Source: Furcasterigmium furcatum
Taxonomy: Eukaryota; Ascomycota; Sordariomycetes; Glomerellales; Plectosphaerellaceae
DNA length: 64,000 nt
Reading direction: 5' to 3'
Assembly (NCBI GenBank): GCA_001599815.1
Contig: BCIA01000003.1
Location: forward strand, 2,666,001 to 2,730,000
Of this stretch, positions 49,501 to 60,420 are shown piece after piece. Made by a program: the position numbers and the translations under genes. The notes under the pieces are model-generated. The model searched no databases. It saw only the letters and a program-made list of their open reading frames with translations, and was not told the DNA's origin. Position 1 is the first letter of the stretch. Each line of letters opens with the position of its first letter.

Positions 49501-51538
49501 GTCGTCTTTGTATCTGGCCGTCGCATCGGATATCCCGAAGGGCAGCATCACAGTCTGGGACACGGCATTGCTACAGGAGCACATCTCCCTCAATATTGGC
49601 CAGAGGGTCTTGGTCCTGTCTTTCAACGCGACGGGCACCATGCTCGCCTGTTCCGGCATCTCCAAGACATTGGTGTGGAAGATCAAGGATGGATCTTGTC
49701 TACTCGAGATCAAGAACCCACCGCGACAACGGGCCATCGAGTTCAGGTTCGCCACCGACGACTCCATTTTCATGGTCACCGACGTACGACAGGTCTTCTC
49801 GTGCAAGCTGGTGGGTGGCTCGTGGACTCGACTGGATCCGTCTCTCCTGGAAGAACGCGGGTCGCAAGAAGAAGGGTCCTGGCTCGGGACGCCAACGTCA
49901 GCGGCCTTCAACCAAGACTGCACCCAAGTGGCCGTTGCGTATCGTGCGCTTCCACTTGCAATCTGGAACCTAGATCCGCCCCAAGTCATCGCGCGGATGA
50001 AGCGAAAGTCTGGGCAGGGCGAGGGCTCGATCAACTCGCACACAGGCGATAACAAGGTCGTCTGGCACCCTTCCGGCTCCTACGTCCTGGGTATCTACGG
50101 CCAGATCTTCCGCTGGAGTCCCTCGGATGACTCTTACGAAACGGTCAAAGGGTCCCCCGGCGTCGTGCCCCATGAGATCCAGTGCAGCCCAAACGGTCTC
50201 GTCTTCATCACGGGCGATGTCGAAGGTTCCATCAAGATTTACGAGGTCGCCTCTATGACATTAATCTACCGTCTTACCTCAGAGGACCGCATCAACCGTA
50301 TCTGCTTCAGTCCTGGCAGCGATAGATTCTATGACCTCCGGGGCTCGTACTGCAACGTATGGGAGCCCAGCTGTCTCATGAGGCTTGCTGACGCGGCATC
50401 TGAGCGCTGGAACGACTCGGACAGCTCGGTAGACAGCTTCTGGACTGACAGAGAGGACGCCGATGCGCGTAGCGGCACCTCCATTTCTTTCCCTGTCTCA
50501 GAGAAGCACGCCGAAAGCAAGCCTGCGGTGACTCTTGTCGCGCACGGCGACAACAGCCGACAGCCACTGGCATATGCTCACGACAATGGAAGCCTCGAGG
50601 TTTATGACCCCAACCTCGACGCAGAGCACGAGATAGTACCGCCCATGTTCGGTGTCGGTGTCGAGGCCCTGGCTTGGAGCATCAAGCATGACCGCCTGGC
50701 GTATTCCTTGTCGGGCGTTGTCACCGTCAAGTCAATATCGACAGAAGGGAGGAGCAACGGTATTCAGAGCAGCGATTTATTCGCTGAAGCCTCGGGTGAT
50801 ACCGCCGGCCGCCGCTTGCGAGGCACCGTGCGGCAACTGGTGTTTGACTCAAACGGCGACCGTCTCTTCATTGCAGGAACCCAAGCTTGCCAGGTAATAG
50901 TGCTCGAGAACGGCCAAAAAGTGGCAGAACTTACCAGTCCGACTGGAGGTTGCTGGCAACGCCAGCCTTCCAAGCCCAGGAACCTGCTGTTCACAACCAT
51001 GACCACCACCGCGACGTATGATTGGGGCCTGGAGGAGCAGAAAGGCCCCGAAACGGCACAGCAAGTATCAGAAGTTGAAAATGGCGCACCGTCCGTCCTT
51101 ATCGACTCGCCTCTGCCGAGTTACTCATCCCACTTTTCCCTTTTCCGCACACTGACCTCCGGGACTGGCCGCCCGAACTCGGGTTTCTATCTCTCACATG
51201 TTCCTGAGGGCAGGGATCTATCAGACGAGGCCAGCACCTGTAGCTTCAAACTACACGAGGTGGATGTACCGAGCGCTATTCGGGGCCGCATCCAGCACGC
51301 GGTGGGCATTCTCCGAGACGGGCGGCTCGTCTTCCTCGACAACAACCTATGGGTATGTACGGTGAACCTCCACCGGCCGAAGAGCTCCCTTGCCGTCACG
51401 AGACATTTCTTCATCCCGCAGGACTGGATCACGAAGGACGGTGTGCGGCTTTGCTCGCTACTGTCTGACGGGTCTTTCCTGTGCCCGACTAAAGGCCGGG
51501 TGGCTGTCATCGGAAGCGAGCTCGTGTCGGGGTGGTAG
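46581..51538 (+). CDS. NLR-like receptor: alpha/beta hydrolase, NACHT, beta-propeller
   Basis: Exons 46581-46613 and 46655-51538; 1638 residues. N-terminal serine-hydrolase (lipase-like) domain: DIIFIHGLGGTSLRTW at about residues 105-120, nucleophile Ser205 in VVAHSMGGLIFKKAY, then FLATPHRGTDLAK. NACHT NTPase: P-loop APPGNGKST at about 436-444, Walker B region YWVIDGLDEC at about 528-537, then FSREQTTI and the winged-helix part (VTLVHHSARQYL). From about residue 930 to the end are degenerate WD40-like blades (ITVWDTALLQEHI, LVWKIKDGSCLLEI, HPSGSYVLGIYGQIFRWSP). Fungal NLRs of this layout mediate non-self recognition and programmed cell death: the repeat end senses, NACHT oligomerises, and the hydrolase acts. 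The 41-base first intron is short, though it has a GCTGAC branch and correct phase; the 33-base first exon is the least certain part. Confidence 0.88.
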
Positions 51539-51786
51539 GATTAGATTTCTTGCGGACGCGAGTGGCTCCGTGTACTTAATAGAGATTGCATATGTTAGAA
51601 ATTCAAGCGATTTCTGGCATTGGACAGGGCTTGGTTCACAGTAGAGACCATGGCTGTTCTCTGTTACCCATACAACAATGCGTTCCCTGGCGCAACTGAT
51701 GCTTATTCTCTCAGTCTAAGTCACCGCCTCAATGCATCCAACGAGTGCCGCCAACATGTGGTTGGCGTGGTAAATATCCAGCCGCC

Positions 51787-52548
51787 TCAAGACCTAACCC
51801 CATCCTCTTCGTCGCCGAGGAAGAATAGCCTCGGAAATTCGAGCATACTTTCAAACGTGCAGAACTCGACCTTCCCCAATTCGAACTCGACATCCAAGCT
51901 CGGGAGCAACTGCTCAAGTGTATCGTGAAGCTCGGTCTTCTGATCTCCATCAACGTGCCTGAGAAGATACGCAATCGAGACGTGGAACTGATACACCTCG
52001 TGGTTCGGAGCCCGGAAGCCCATAATATCCGACAGCCGGTCTCTTAACCGGCGCATTCTCTTCTCCTCCTCAGGCGTGGCCCCCTCAACCTGGAGGCCGA
52101 TCCCTACAATAGCAGGAACTTCGAAGCGGCGGGCCTTCATCCTGTATGGCGGAGCCAGACCCTCGGCTTCCAGCTGAGAGCCGAACTCCCGGAGGCGCTG
52201 AGAGAATTCTGCCGTGGACTCATCGAGGGGCTGCTTGGCCAGGCCGGGCGGCCACATGCCGGGCTCGCATTCTTCTTCGCGCACGCCGTCAAAGACGGTC
52301 ATGTGCCATGACTCGGGCGGCAGGAGTCGGACGACTTTGGAGAGTGTTGGGTGCGACTCGAAGGTTTTGTAAACTTTCTGGAGGCCTGGGATGAGAGGGG
52401 ATGATAACGGAATGTGGCAGAGAGTCGTGTTGCCTGGGTAGCGCTGCGCGACGCCCTCGGGATTGAACTTGAAGGGGATGCCGCCGGGATAGGGAGGTCG
52501 CTCGGGGGCGGCGAACGCCTCGGATTTGGGGTCTGAGTGGATGGTCAT
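51787..52548 (-). CDS. 2H phosphoesterase (LigT-like, DUF1868)
   Basis: Intronless, 253 residues, start MTIHSDPKSE; a longer frame extends upstream but lacks family character. The two catalytic HxT/S motifs are at His82 (SWHMTVFDGV) and His189 (YQFHVSIAYLL), the hallmark of 2H phosphoesterases, which open cyclic phosphodiesters or cleave 2'-5' linkages in RNA or nucleotides. GIPFKFNPEGVAQRYPGNTTLCHI and PAIVGIGLQVE match the DUF1868 branch, whose substrate is unknown. No signal peptide. Its stop lies 248 bases from the stop of the NACHT gene, the two genes being tail to tail. Confidence 0.86.
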   Translation of the reverse strand: MTIHSDPKSEAFAAPERPPYPGGIPFKFNPEGVAQRYPGNTTLCHIPLSSPLIPGLQKVYKTFESHPTLSKVVRLLPPESWHMTVFDGVREEECEPGMWPPGLAKQPLDESTAEFSQRLREFGSQLEAEGLAPPYRMKARRFEVPAIVGIGLQVEGATPEEEKRMRRLRDRLSDIMGFRAPNHEVYQFHVSIAYLLRHVDGDQKTELHDTLEQLLPSLDVEFELGKVEFCTFESMLEFPRLFFLGDEEDGVRS

Positions 52549-53251
52549 GCTGAAGCTGTCTGTGTGGTTGACGAGAGGGTGGAAATGAGGGAGTGTGGTT
52601 GAATTGCGTTCTGTCTGCTTTATAGGATGCACGTGGGCTGAATGGACCGAGGGGCTCTGTTTAAAGAGTGCGCCGACGCCGAGAGACAGGATGTGCTCTT
52701 CGTCAAACCGATCGGCTCGATCGCAAGGGGTCGCTCGCAAGGGGCATGATCTTTCGTCTCGACCAACAAGGAGAGGGCCATCGCTTTGAGATAAGCCGTC
52801 GGCTGAAGATAAGGGCCTTGGGTCCACGACGGTGCCATATATTCTGGACCCCTCCGACATGGACGTCCCCTGACTCAGGGATTTCCCCAGGTTTCGTTCA
52901 TACATACGGAGAGCACGGGGCCTGTCGATCACCTGTTACTGGCCGCGGGGGATGGATGTCGAAAGGCTAGGCAGAGGCTAGTTCGTGGAGATTTCGAACA
53001 AAGTCCCTCGAACAACATGTCGGTCCGACACGACACTTCTGGCTCGAACCACATCCATGATCCGTCAACGACGACGACGACGATGGCCTTCTAAGACCGG
53101 GAGCTCATAGACGACAGCCATCGACGATATCTTATATAAGGACAGCTTGGGCCAGTGTGAATATGCTCTAGGAGACTCTTCATCCAGCAGCTCTCTCCAG
53201 CCATCTGATCCCATCTCAAGTCATCAACAACAGAATCTCACTTCGTTCATT
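52549..53251. promoter_or_regulatory. Divergent promoter, phosphoesterase and permease
   Basis: 703 bases between start codons. TATATAA at 53133-53139 is 113 bases before the permease ATG and is its likely TATA box. Confidence 0.5.
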
Positions 53252-55079
53252 ATGACAACCTCCAAGGCCAACCCCGGGGTTGAGGAGCCCAAGGTCACAC
53301 AGGCCGAATGGCTCGCCGACGCCCAAGATGCCACGACCCGGGAACACGACATGAAGCTCCGCGACGCTCTCAGGCTGTACCCCAAAGCCGCCCTTTGGAG
53401 CTTGGCCATGTCGAGCACCATCATCATGGAAGGCTACGATACCATGCTGATGGGCAACTTTTTCGCTCAGCCCGCCTTCCAGCGTCGCTACGGAGTGCAC
53501 GTCGAGGGAGATTCCTACGAAATCCCTTCGAGATGGCAAGCTGGGTTGAACAACGGTTCGGCATGTGGCCAGCTCATCGGTCTTCTTCTCGCCGGGTACA
53601 TCAGCGAGCGATTTGGCTTCCGCAAGACCATGATGGGAGGCCTTAGTCTCATTGTTGCCTTGATCTTCATCCCTTTCTTCGCTCCTAGCCTGGAAGTACT
53701 TCTGGTTGGTCAGGTGCTGTTTGGTGAGTTTCATGTCTTCATTTTCTCAAAGTCCTCCATACTGATGTCCACTAGGTATTCCACTTGGATTGTTCCAGAC
53801 CACCCCGATCATCTATGCCTCGGAAATATCGCCTGTCTGCCTGAGACCGTATCTCACGAACTACATCAACTTTTGTTGGGTAAGATTGTCTCGCTCCGAT
53901 GGCCAGGTGCTCTGAGCTGACACATGCAGGCAATCGGCCATCTCATCGGTTCTGGCATCCTTCGAGGCTCCCTGCAGATTGAGGGCCAATGGGGATATCG
54001 AGTACCCTTTGCCATTCAGTAAGACGCCCGCCTCGGTGGTGCTAGTGCGCTCTTGCTAACGAAGACAGATGGTTCTGGCCCTGTATACTGATCCCCGTTC
54101 TTTTCTTTGCCCCTGAGAGTCCCTGGTGGCTGGTGCGCCAAGGCAGACTCGAAGAGGCAAAGAAGGTCCTGATTGGGCTTGTTTCCCAAGAGGAGGCCAC
54201 GATCGATTGCGACAAGAACGTCGCCCTGATGGTGGTCACGACGGAGCACGAGCGCCACATTAACGCTGGCACGTCGTACTACGCGTGCTTCAGGGGGGTC
54301 GACTTGAAGAGAACCCTTACCGTGATTGGAATCTACTGCGCCCAGACGCTCAGTGGCAATCCCCTCCGCGGTTCATCAACTTATTTCATGAGGCAGGCCG
54401 GCTTCCCCAGCGAACAGGCCTTCAACTTGACGATTATCAACTACGCCCTGGCCCTCATCGGTGGATTTGTCTCGGTAAGCGTGTTTGCACTCTGATTCAG
54501 TGGATCATAGAGATGACTAACATCCATTGTGAATGCTCTTAGTGGGCTATGCTCCCCGTCTTCAGCCGTCGCGCGACCTATGTTTCCAGTCTCGCTATGA
54601 TGTTCGGTCTCATGATCCTCATCGGCGGCCTCGGCGTCCCCCAGGCAACCTCATCCAACACGGCGTACTCCTGGGCCATCGGAGTTGCCCTCATCGTCTC
54701 CTCCTTCCTTTACAACGCTGCCATGGGTCCGCTGACCAACACGCTCTGCTGCGAGATTCCTTCGACCCTGCTGCGCAGCAAGTCCGTTGTCCTGGCCCGT
54801 TGGTCCTACACTGTCTTGAACATCGTCACGGGAACGATCACGCCCTACCAGCTAAACCCTACGGCATGGAACTGGGGAGCCAAGACGGGCTTCTTCTGGG
54901 CGGGGGGGTGCTTGCTCTCGACTCTCTTTGCGTTCTTCTTCGTTCCCGAGACGAAGGGTAGGACCACCGCCGAGATGGACATCTTGTTCGAGAAGAACGT
55001 TTCCCCTCGCCACTTTTCGAAGACGCACGTCGATCTGGTTGATGCTATTGCTGGAGACGATGGCGAGAAGAAGATCTGA
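53252..55079 (+). CDS. Maltose-permease-type MFS sugar transporter
   Basis: Five exons: 53252-53723, 53776-53879, 53930-54018, 54069-54474, 54543-55079; 535 residues. Alpha-glucoside symporters of the MAL31/MPH kind are 12-helix proton symporters. Marks: RLYPKAALWSLAMSSTIIMEGYDTMLMG, IPSRWQAGLNNGSACGQLIGL, ERFGFRKTMMGGL, VLFGIPLGLFQTTPIIYASEISP across the first junction, APESPWWLVRQGRLEEAK (the WW after PESP is typical of this group), FNLTIINYALALIGGFVS-WAM, and PETKGRTTAEMDILFE. The following loop keeps NPTAWNWGAKTGFFW. The neighbouring regulator is convergent. Substrate among alpha-glucosides is not determined by sequence. Confidence 0.88.
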
Positions 55080-55504
55080 GTCGGGCAGACCGAGGCTTGT
55101 TGAGCACCCCCATACTGCCATTTGCAGGCTAGGGTAGATAGGGGCCTGTGCTCGACAGAAGCAAATTTTCCAGAGGAGATGGCGGTCAGGGGCTTGTTTT
55201 CGTTTGAACTTCTTGCCACGGCAGAATGTCTCTTCTTTGGCCAAAGGCCTGGGCACTAGTAGCAGCGGCCAGATGAATCCGGCCTTCAGTGTTTCGTGGA
55301 ACCCTAGAGCCGGGCCTCTTGCCGTCTAGATAGATGTTCACTACCTGCACTGCGATCTCAATTCTCCCAATTCCGGTAAGCGTCTATCTCTGATGCTTTC
55401 AAGGTGAAAGACAGGTCTTCTCATGTTCTCAGGTAAGCATTAGTAGTCTCTTCCTAGGATCGCCCCTTTTAACCCCCGTGTAAGTCGGTCGTACCCGCGG
55501 ACCC
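55080..55504. other. Convergent 3' region, 425 bases
   Basis: Between the permease and regulator stops. Nothing else supported. Confidence 0.35.
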
Positions 55505-57268
55505 TCACATATATGGAGGAGGCACTCCGAAATACCAGATGCAAAAGTATTTCGAAGTAACCCGCCTCTCCTTGCGCAATTGCGCATCTGAAAGCTCCCT
55601 GGCAAACTCGGAGAAGAACTTGCTCCGATAGATTGGATTCCGGATCTGAGCAATGCGCTCCGCCGCCCATCGGTTCTGCCTCTTGTCCATGCACTCAATG
55701 GCAACGAGGAACAGAGGGCGGAGATACCCCGGGTTCAGACCTTCCAGCTCCATAGCACCGAAGTCGGTGGCCTGGTCGTCGACGATCTTCCTGATGGCTT
55801 CCATCGACTTTCGAGACTCGGCCAAGCTGGACACTGGGTCTCCCAGCACACGATCCAGCTCCACGAACTCGGTGTGGTATGCGGCGTTGCATATGCCGAC
55901 CAGGCTGATGAAGGTGCTCGCAAGCTTAGGTGCAAGCTGTTCCCGGAGATCATTTGATGTCTGGCGTTGCGTGGCAGAGCGGCTTTCCCAGAGTGCATGG
56001 AGCCGAGACTTGATGTGTGTCGCCAACTCTACGACCTCGGCTTGATCGACGCCCGTCGTGCGGGAGCGGTGGTAATGCGTCAGTTGTGCGATTTCCCCAG
56101 AAAGCATCTGGAGGCGGAAGTAAAAGTCGAAGACGGGGGCGCAGAGGACCTCGTACAAGTGTGCCGACAAGTCGGGCTGGTAGCCCGGAAGCGGTTTAAG
56201 ACTCGGGAGGGGCTCATCGTAACACGGGAGCAGGGACGAGACGGCTTCAGATAGCAATCCCATGCCTCCCCCCCGCGACGTTACGGTCTGCAATATTTTG
56301 AGCCACGTGATGAGCCGGACCGACAACTCGGAGTGAGAGTCGATATGCTGCGACCATGCGCCGAGCCGGTCGAGAAATAGCCTGCTCGGCTCTTTGAATG
56401 CCGGCATGCCATCGCCTGAAGATGCGAGATCAAACAGGCAGAGAAGAAAGACGACCACTAAACAGTGGCCGAAGTCTCGGGAGTGATCGCCCAGCAGGTC
56501 CCCGTGCGCCACTTTGGTGGAGTTATACAGGGACAGCGATCTCGACAGCGGCAGCCCATATGCATGTCCCTTGAAAAGCGTGGCGACCGCAGTGACACCC
56601 GAAGCGATGACCAGGCATGACTTGCCAAGCTCGACGATGTGGTGTTTTGCGAAGTTCCAGTTGACCTTGTCGAAAGGCGTGATGCCGGGGCAGTCGACCG
56701 ACTCGAGAAAGAACGATGTCAGCTGGGATGGTTCGCCACAGGCTGCCAAGAGATCCATGGTCGTGGTCAGCTCGATGTCTCGGGATATCAGACTTGCGGG
56801 CGAGTCGATGTCCTCGGAGGGGTCGTCAGGGGTGAGAGGCGCCCCTTTCCGCCGTTGGCCCTCCAGCGCCCTCTCCAAGCGAGTTGTGACATCCACAATC
56901 GACCTGTCGGGATACAAGAAGGGGTCTTCCGGGGAAGCGCCATGCCGTGATGAGGACGCCCCGATGTTGCCAGTGGACTGTGATGCCCTGCTTGAAGGCG
57001 AGTCCCGCCCGGTCGCACTCAGTTCTTCGGGTTCCATGGGCCGGCATGGAAGATCAGCCCGTGGAGAACCATCTGGCGATCGGCTCGAGGGCTGGTTCTC
57101 CGAGTCGGCGGGGCGAGGCCGTCGAGGCCGTCGGTGAGAGTAGACGCAATTGCGCTCCAACCTGATGCAGTTGTGACAATCAGGCCGGCCCTCGTCGCAT
57201 TTCACCTTGCGAGCGCGACATGTGAGACAACCGGTGCGGACTCTGCCGCGATAGCTGGGTTGCTGCAT
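55505..57268 (-). CDS. Zn2Cys6 transcription factor
   Basis: Intronless, 587 residues. Zinc cluster at the extreme N-terminus: C14, C17, C24, C31, C34, C41 (GCLTCRARKVKCDEGRPDC, CIRLERNC), then a basic stretch (SHRRPRRPRP) and a Ser/Pro-rich linker. The middle and C-terminal part resembles the fungal_trans_2 regulators (TTMDLLAACGEPSQLTSFFLESV, LGKSCLVIASGVTAVATLFKGHAYGLPLSRSLSLYN). It is divergent from the inositol-monophosphatase-like gene (427 bases between starts) and convergent with the maltose-type permease, so these may form a small regulated group. Confidence 0.87.
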   Translation of the reverse strand: MQQPSYRGRVRTGCLTCRARKVKCDEGRPDCHNCIRLERNCVYSHRRPRRPRPADSENQPSSRSPDGSPRADLPCRPMEPEELSATGRDSPSSRASQSTGNIGASSSRHGASPEDPFLYPDRSIVDVTTRLERALEGQRRKGAPLTPDDPSEDIDSPASLISRDIELTTTMDLLAACGEPSQLTSFFLESVDCPGITPFDKVNWNFAKHHIVELGKSCLVIASGVTAVATLFKGHAYGLPLSRSLSLYNSTKVAHGDLLGDHSRDFGHCLVVVFLLCLFDLASSGDGMPAFKEPSRLFLDRLGAWSQHIDSHSELSVRLITWLKILQTVTSRGGGMGLLSEAVSSLLPCYDEPLPSLKPLPGYQPDLSAHLYEVLCAPVFDFYFRLQMLSGEIAQLTHYHRSRTTGVDQAEVVELATHIKSRLHALWESRSATQRQTSNDLREQLAPKLASTFISLVGICNAAYHTEFVELDRVLGDPVSSLAESRKSMEAIRKIVDDQATDFGAMELEGLNPGYLRPLFLVAIECMDKRQNRWAAERIAQIRNPIYRSKFFSEFARELSDAQLRKERRVTSKYFCIWYFGVPPPYM

Positions 57269-57695
57269 CTCAGGGGCGGCGGTGAACGACCGTTGGACAT
57301 GGCGAGTGGTTCAGCATAGTAGACGCCGACGGAACTCGAAGGTCAAGGGCATTGGGCCTGGCCAGCCTGAAGAGTCGATCAGTTTCCAACTTTCTCCCCA
57401 TCTGCCGAACTGCCGGAGGACACAGGGAGAACAGGGGAAGACCACCACGTGGGTGAGAATGGTGGAGTAAAAGATCGGGGCGATGTCGGCGACGTTATCT
57501 CTTAGCGACGGGCTCTTATCTCTAGCCGGCCAGCCCCTGAATTGCGAGTCAAGAAAGTCGGCTGGACCCCATCTTGAGACTGGGAGGACCTCAATCTCGA
57601 TATTCAAGAGAAGGAAAGATCGTCTATATGTACAAGTGCTGTCCACGTGCAGACATCATGCTGATGCTCGATGGAGTCCCCAGAACCAAGGAAAC
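57269..57695. promoter_or_regulatory. Divergent regulator/phosphatase promoter
   Basis: 427 bases between start codons; no repeated palindrome comparable to the galactoside module was seen. Confidence 0.35.
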
Positions 57696-58641
57696 ATGTC
57701 TATCGACCTGCAACAGATCAGCACCTTCCTGACTGAAGTCGCGAAGGAGGCCGGGGATATCATCCTCGGCGCCCGTCCTGCCACAGCGACGACAACATCC
57801 AAGAAGAACAGTCTGTAGCATCGCACCTGCGCCAGATGGAAGTATTACTGACAATTGTGTAGCCGCTGACATCGTAACGGAGACTGATCAAGCCGTTGAA
57901 AAACACATCCATGGGTGCCTGACCGAAAGATACCCTTCCTTTGACTTCGTGGGAGAAGAGTCCTACAAAGCCGGCGAAACCGAGATCACGAACAGCCCAA
58001 CCTTCATCGTGGACCCGATCGACGGCACGTCCAACTTTGTTCACGGGTTCCCCGCGGTGTGTGTCTCTATCGGGCTCGTCATCGACCGCAAGCCTGTTGT
58101 CGGGGTCGTCTACAACCCTTTCCACGATGAGCTCTGGACCGGAGTGCGAGGCCAGGGAGCCTTCACCTCTCGTCGCGGAGGCCCGAAACAAAAGCTCCCT
58201 TTGACTCCTGGCCCCACGCCTATAGAGGGCCTGACGTATGCCTGTATCGGAATCGAATGGGGCAGCGATAGGGCAGGGCCCAACTTCGACCTCAACCTTC
58301 ATGTCTTTACCACTCTAGCCAGGACGGAGGCTACTGGTGGACGCTTCGTCAACTCGCTTCGGTGTACAGGCTCTGCGGCGATAACCATCTGCCGAGTCGC
58401 GGCGGGCCAGCAAGAGGCCTTTTGGGAGTGCGGGATCTGGCCGTGGGATGTCGCGGCGGCTTGGTGCATTCTGGCCGAGGCTGGCGGTCTCATGGTCGAT
58501 GGACACCCCGGCAACTGGGCTCCTGAGGTTGATGACCGGAGGTACCTGGCGGTAAGACCTGCCACGGAGGGCCAGCGAGAGTTTGTAGAGGAGTTTTGGG
58601 CTGTTGTCCAAAGTGGGTTGGCACTATACAAGGCTACGTAA
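57696..58641 (+). CDS. Inositol-monophosphatase-family protein
   Basis: Exons 57696-57810 and 57863-58641; 52-base intron; 297 residues. The family removes phosphate from inositol phosphates and related small molecules with magnesium. Splicing restores KKNTADIVTETDQAVE, the conserved N-terminal block. Metal ligands: Glu in VGEESYKAGE, Asp90 and Asp93 in DPIDGTSNFVHGFP, and the C-terminal Asp in WPWDVAAAWCILAEAGG. Length fits. The N-terminal helix (LQQISTFLTEVAKEAGDIIL) is typical. Some fungal members (QutG) sit in quinate clusters; a role of that kind is possible here but none of the other quinate genes is present, so a general inositol phosphatase is the simpler reading. Confidence 0.9.
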
Positions 58642-58657
58642 TCTACTCCCCGGACGG

Positions 58658-58708
58658 TCACCCTGGCCCGCCGCTTTACGTCTACGAGTAGGTTGTCAGG
58701 CAGGGTGA
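58658..58708. repeat. Hairpin-like inverted repeat, copy B
   Basis: Imperfect inverted repeat: TCACCCTGGCC at 58658-58668 and GGCAGGGTGA at 58699-58708, with CGCCGCTTT in the loop, as in copy A at 10646-10699. Both copies are followed by several GGTGA-type words. A shared origin is likely but not certain. Confidence 0.45.
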
Positions 58709-59441
58709 TCGGGGTGACAGTTACGTACGGGCGACGAGTGTGAACCGTGGGTGATTAGAGGGACCTCTTCGTGACTACGGATAGTAGTGCTAGGGGCGGT
58801 GTACGCTCTACTAAACTATCACACTATACGAGGCGGTGGTAGAAGTTGACGTTGGATGTAGCCTAGCTCCGTTGCATCTATAAGTTACCTTTTAGACGAT
58901 GAAGAAATAGAGTGTTGTTGGGACTTGGGCGGTTGCCTGGCATGTGCCTCTCTCGGAACCCTGCGAATTCGACTGATCTCTTCACAAATCAGACCACCGC
59001 GCACGGGCACGCAATTTTAGGTGCCCTGGTTGATTGAGGGGATAACTGAACCCTGCAGCGGGCCTGTCGCCGCATGGAGGCACCGCCGCCGTCCCCTGCA
59101 CGTGGGGGCGAGCTTGTTTTCTGCTGAAGATTATCGTCTTCTTCAGCGCTCGCCTGCGATTCTTCAGCGTTTCTCAAGCATGATCTGAGTGCAAAGCCCG
59201 AAGATAGCAATTTATACAACAAACATCAGTGCTTACGAGTTTGCCGGAAACGCATACTTCCGCAGTTGACCCTGCATTGTTGGTCCAGTGCTTTTGGTGC
59301 CGGTCAGCATCTACAGTCCCTGCCTTCATCAGCAGCCACCAGGTGAAGCGAGCCTGCGGCACAGCACCAAATGATCGAGGCCAAGGCCGCGGAGGAAGTC
59401 CAGGCTCGTCGTGAGGGGCTTGGATTCATGGTGGTGATGGC

Positions 59442-59449
59442 TATAAAAG
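59442..59449 (+). promoter_or_regulatory. TATA box of small secreted protein gene
   Basis: TATAAAAG, 82 bases before the ATG at 59531. Confidence 0.55.
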
Positions 59450-59530
59450 GAGGATCACGTCGCAGGCTCGTCTGTCAACCTGGGCAGCTCAGTCCTCATA
59501 GAGTTCCATTACCACACGGCTCACTTCACC

Positions 59531-60420
59531 ATGGCGCTTGTCAAGTTTGTTTCTGTCTTTCTGGCCGTCGCTGCGACGGCCGTGACGGCTGTCCCGACTT
59601 CGGGCGACCTGGCCAAGAGAGAGGACGTTGATGCGTTCGAGCGAGGCCTCGGGGAGACGATTGTCTTCAAGCGCGACGACGTCCTCACGCCCCGGGACCT
59701 GGAGCTCGCCAACCTGCACGGCGTCAACGTTTCGGAGAGTGAGTTTCTCTCAGCTTTCACTTCAATACACGCAGGATCTGACAAGACACAGTGTGGAAGC
59801 ACTCGGTGATCAAGCGCTCGGACGGCGACGACTACACCATCTGGGTCGACAATTCGTTCTCGGAAACACCCGTCGAGCTTCCGGTCGGCCCCGCGGATGC
59901 CTCAGAAGACGAGGACAGTTCGGTCGTGGAGAAGCGCCAGCAGATGCTACGGACCTACGCGAACAACATGATCTGGGGCGAGGGCTTCTCGTGCCACGAC
60001 TTTGAGTTCCGCGACGACACCGGGCCCAACGCTCCGTTCACCGGGGGCATCCTGCACATGGCGTCCTGGGCGGCGCAGAACCGTAACCGCAGGTTCGAGA
60101 TGGTCTCTGGCGACACCGTCAACCGGTACTCGTGGAGGAACCTCCTCGTCGCGGGGTCGAACAGTGGTGGCAACGCCATCCTCCGGGGGTCCCCCTCCAT
60201 GCCGCGCAGGGCCAACGGGCGCAATTGGATCGGGACGCAGGATATCGAGCACATTGCCCGGGGCACCAACACCAAATTTGCGGCCAAGTTTGGCAACTCG
60301 TGGAGGGCGCGCGCCTGGGGCCCGATGTGGTGCGACGACATGAACTCCAACTTCCACTGGGAGGCGTCGCACTGGCACATCACCAACTCGGATCTCTCGT
60401 CGAATCCCAACTGGCCTTAG
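59531..60420 (+). CDS. Small secreted protein with several dibasic (KR) sites
   Basis: Exons 59531-59738 and 59792-60420; 53-base intron; 278 residues. A signal peptide covers about residues 1-20 (FVSVFLAVAATAVTA). The first 115 residues then carry four Lys-Arg pairs (LAKRED, VFKRDD, VIKRSD, VEKRQQ), sites of the Golgi protease Kex2, so the protein is probably made as a precursor whose mature part begins near QQMLRTYANN. The mature part is rich in Trp and Asn, with just two cysteines (FSCHDFEF and MWCDDMN) that could form one disulfide, and ends HWEASHWHITNSDLSSNPNWP. No domain recognised. A secreted effector or a cell-surface factor are both possible; I do not assign a function. Confidence 0.8.

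Larger units (their letters stand above)
58642..59530. other. Intergenic, 889 bases, holds inverted repeat copy B
   Basis: Contains the inverted repeat at 58658-58708 just after the phosphatase stop, and a TATA box near 59442. Otherwise no gene supported. Confidence 0.4.

Noticed and set aside
57696..58641. A quinate (qut) cluster built on the IMPase-like gene
   Set aside because: No dehydroquinase, dehydroshikimate dehydratase or quinate dehydrogenase is nearby.
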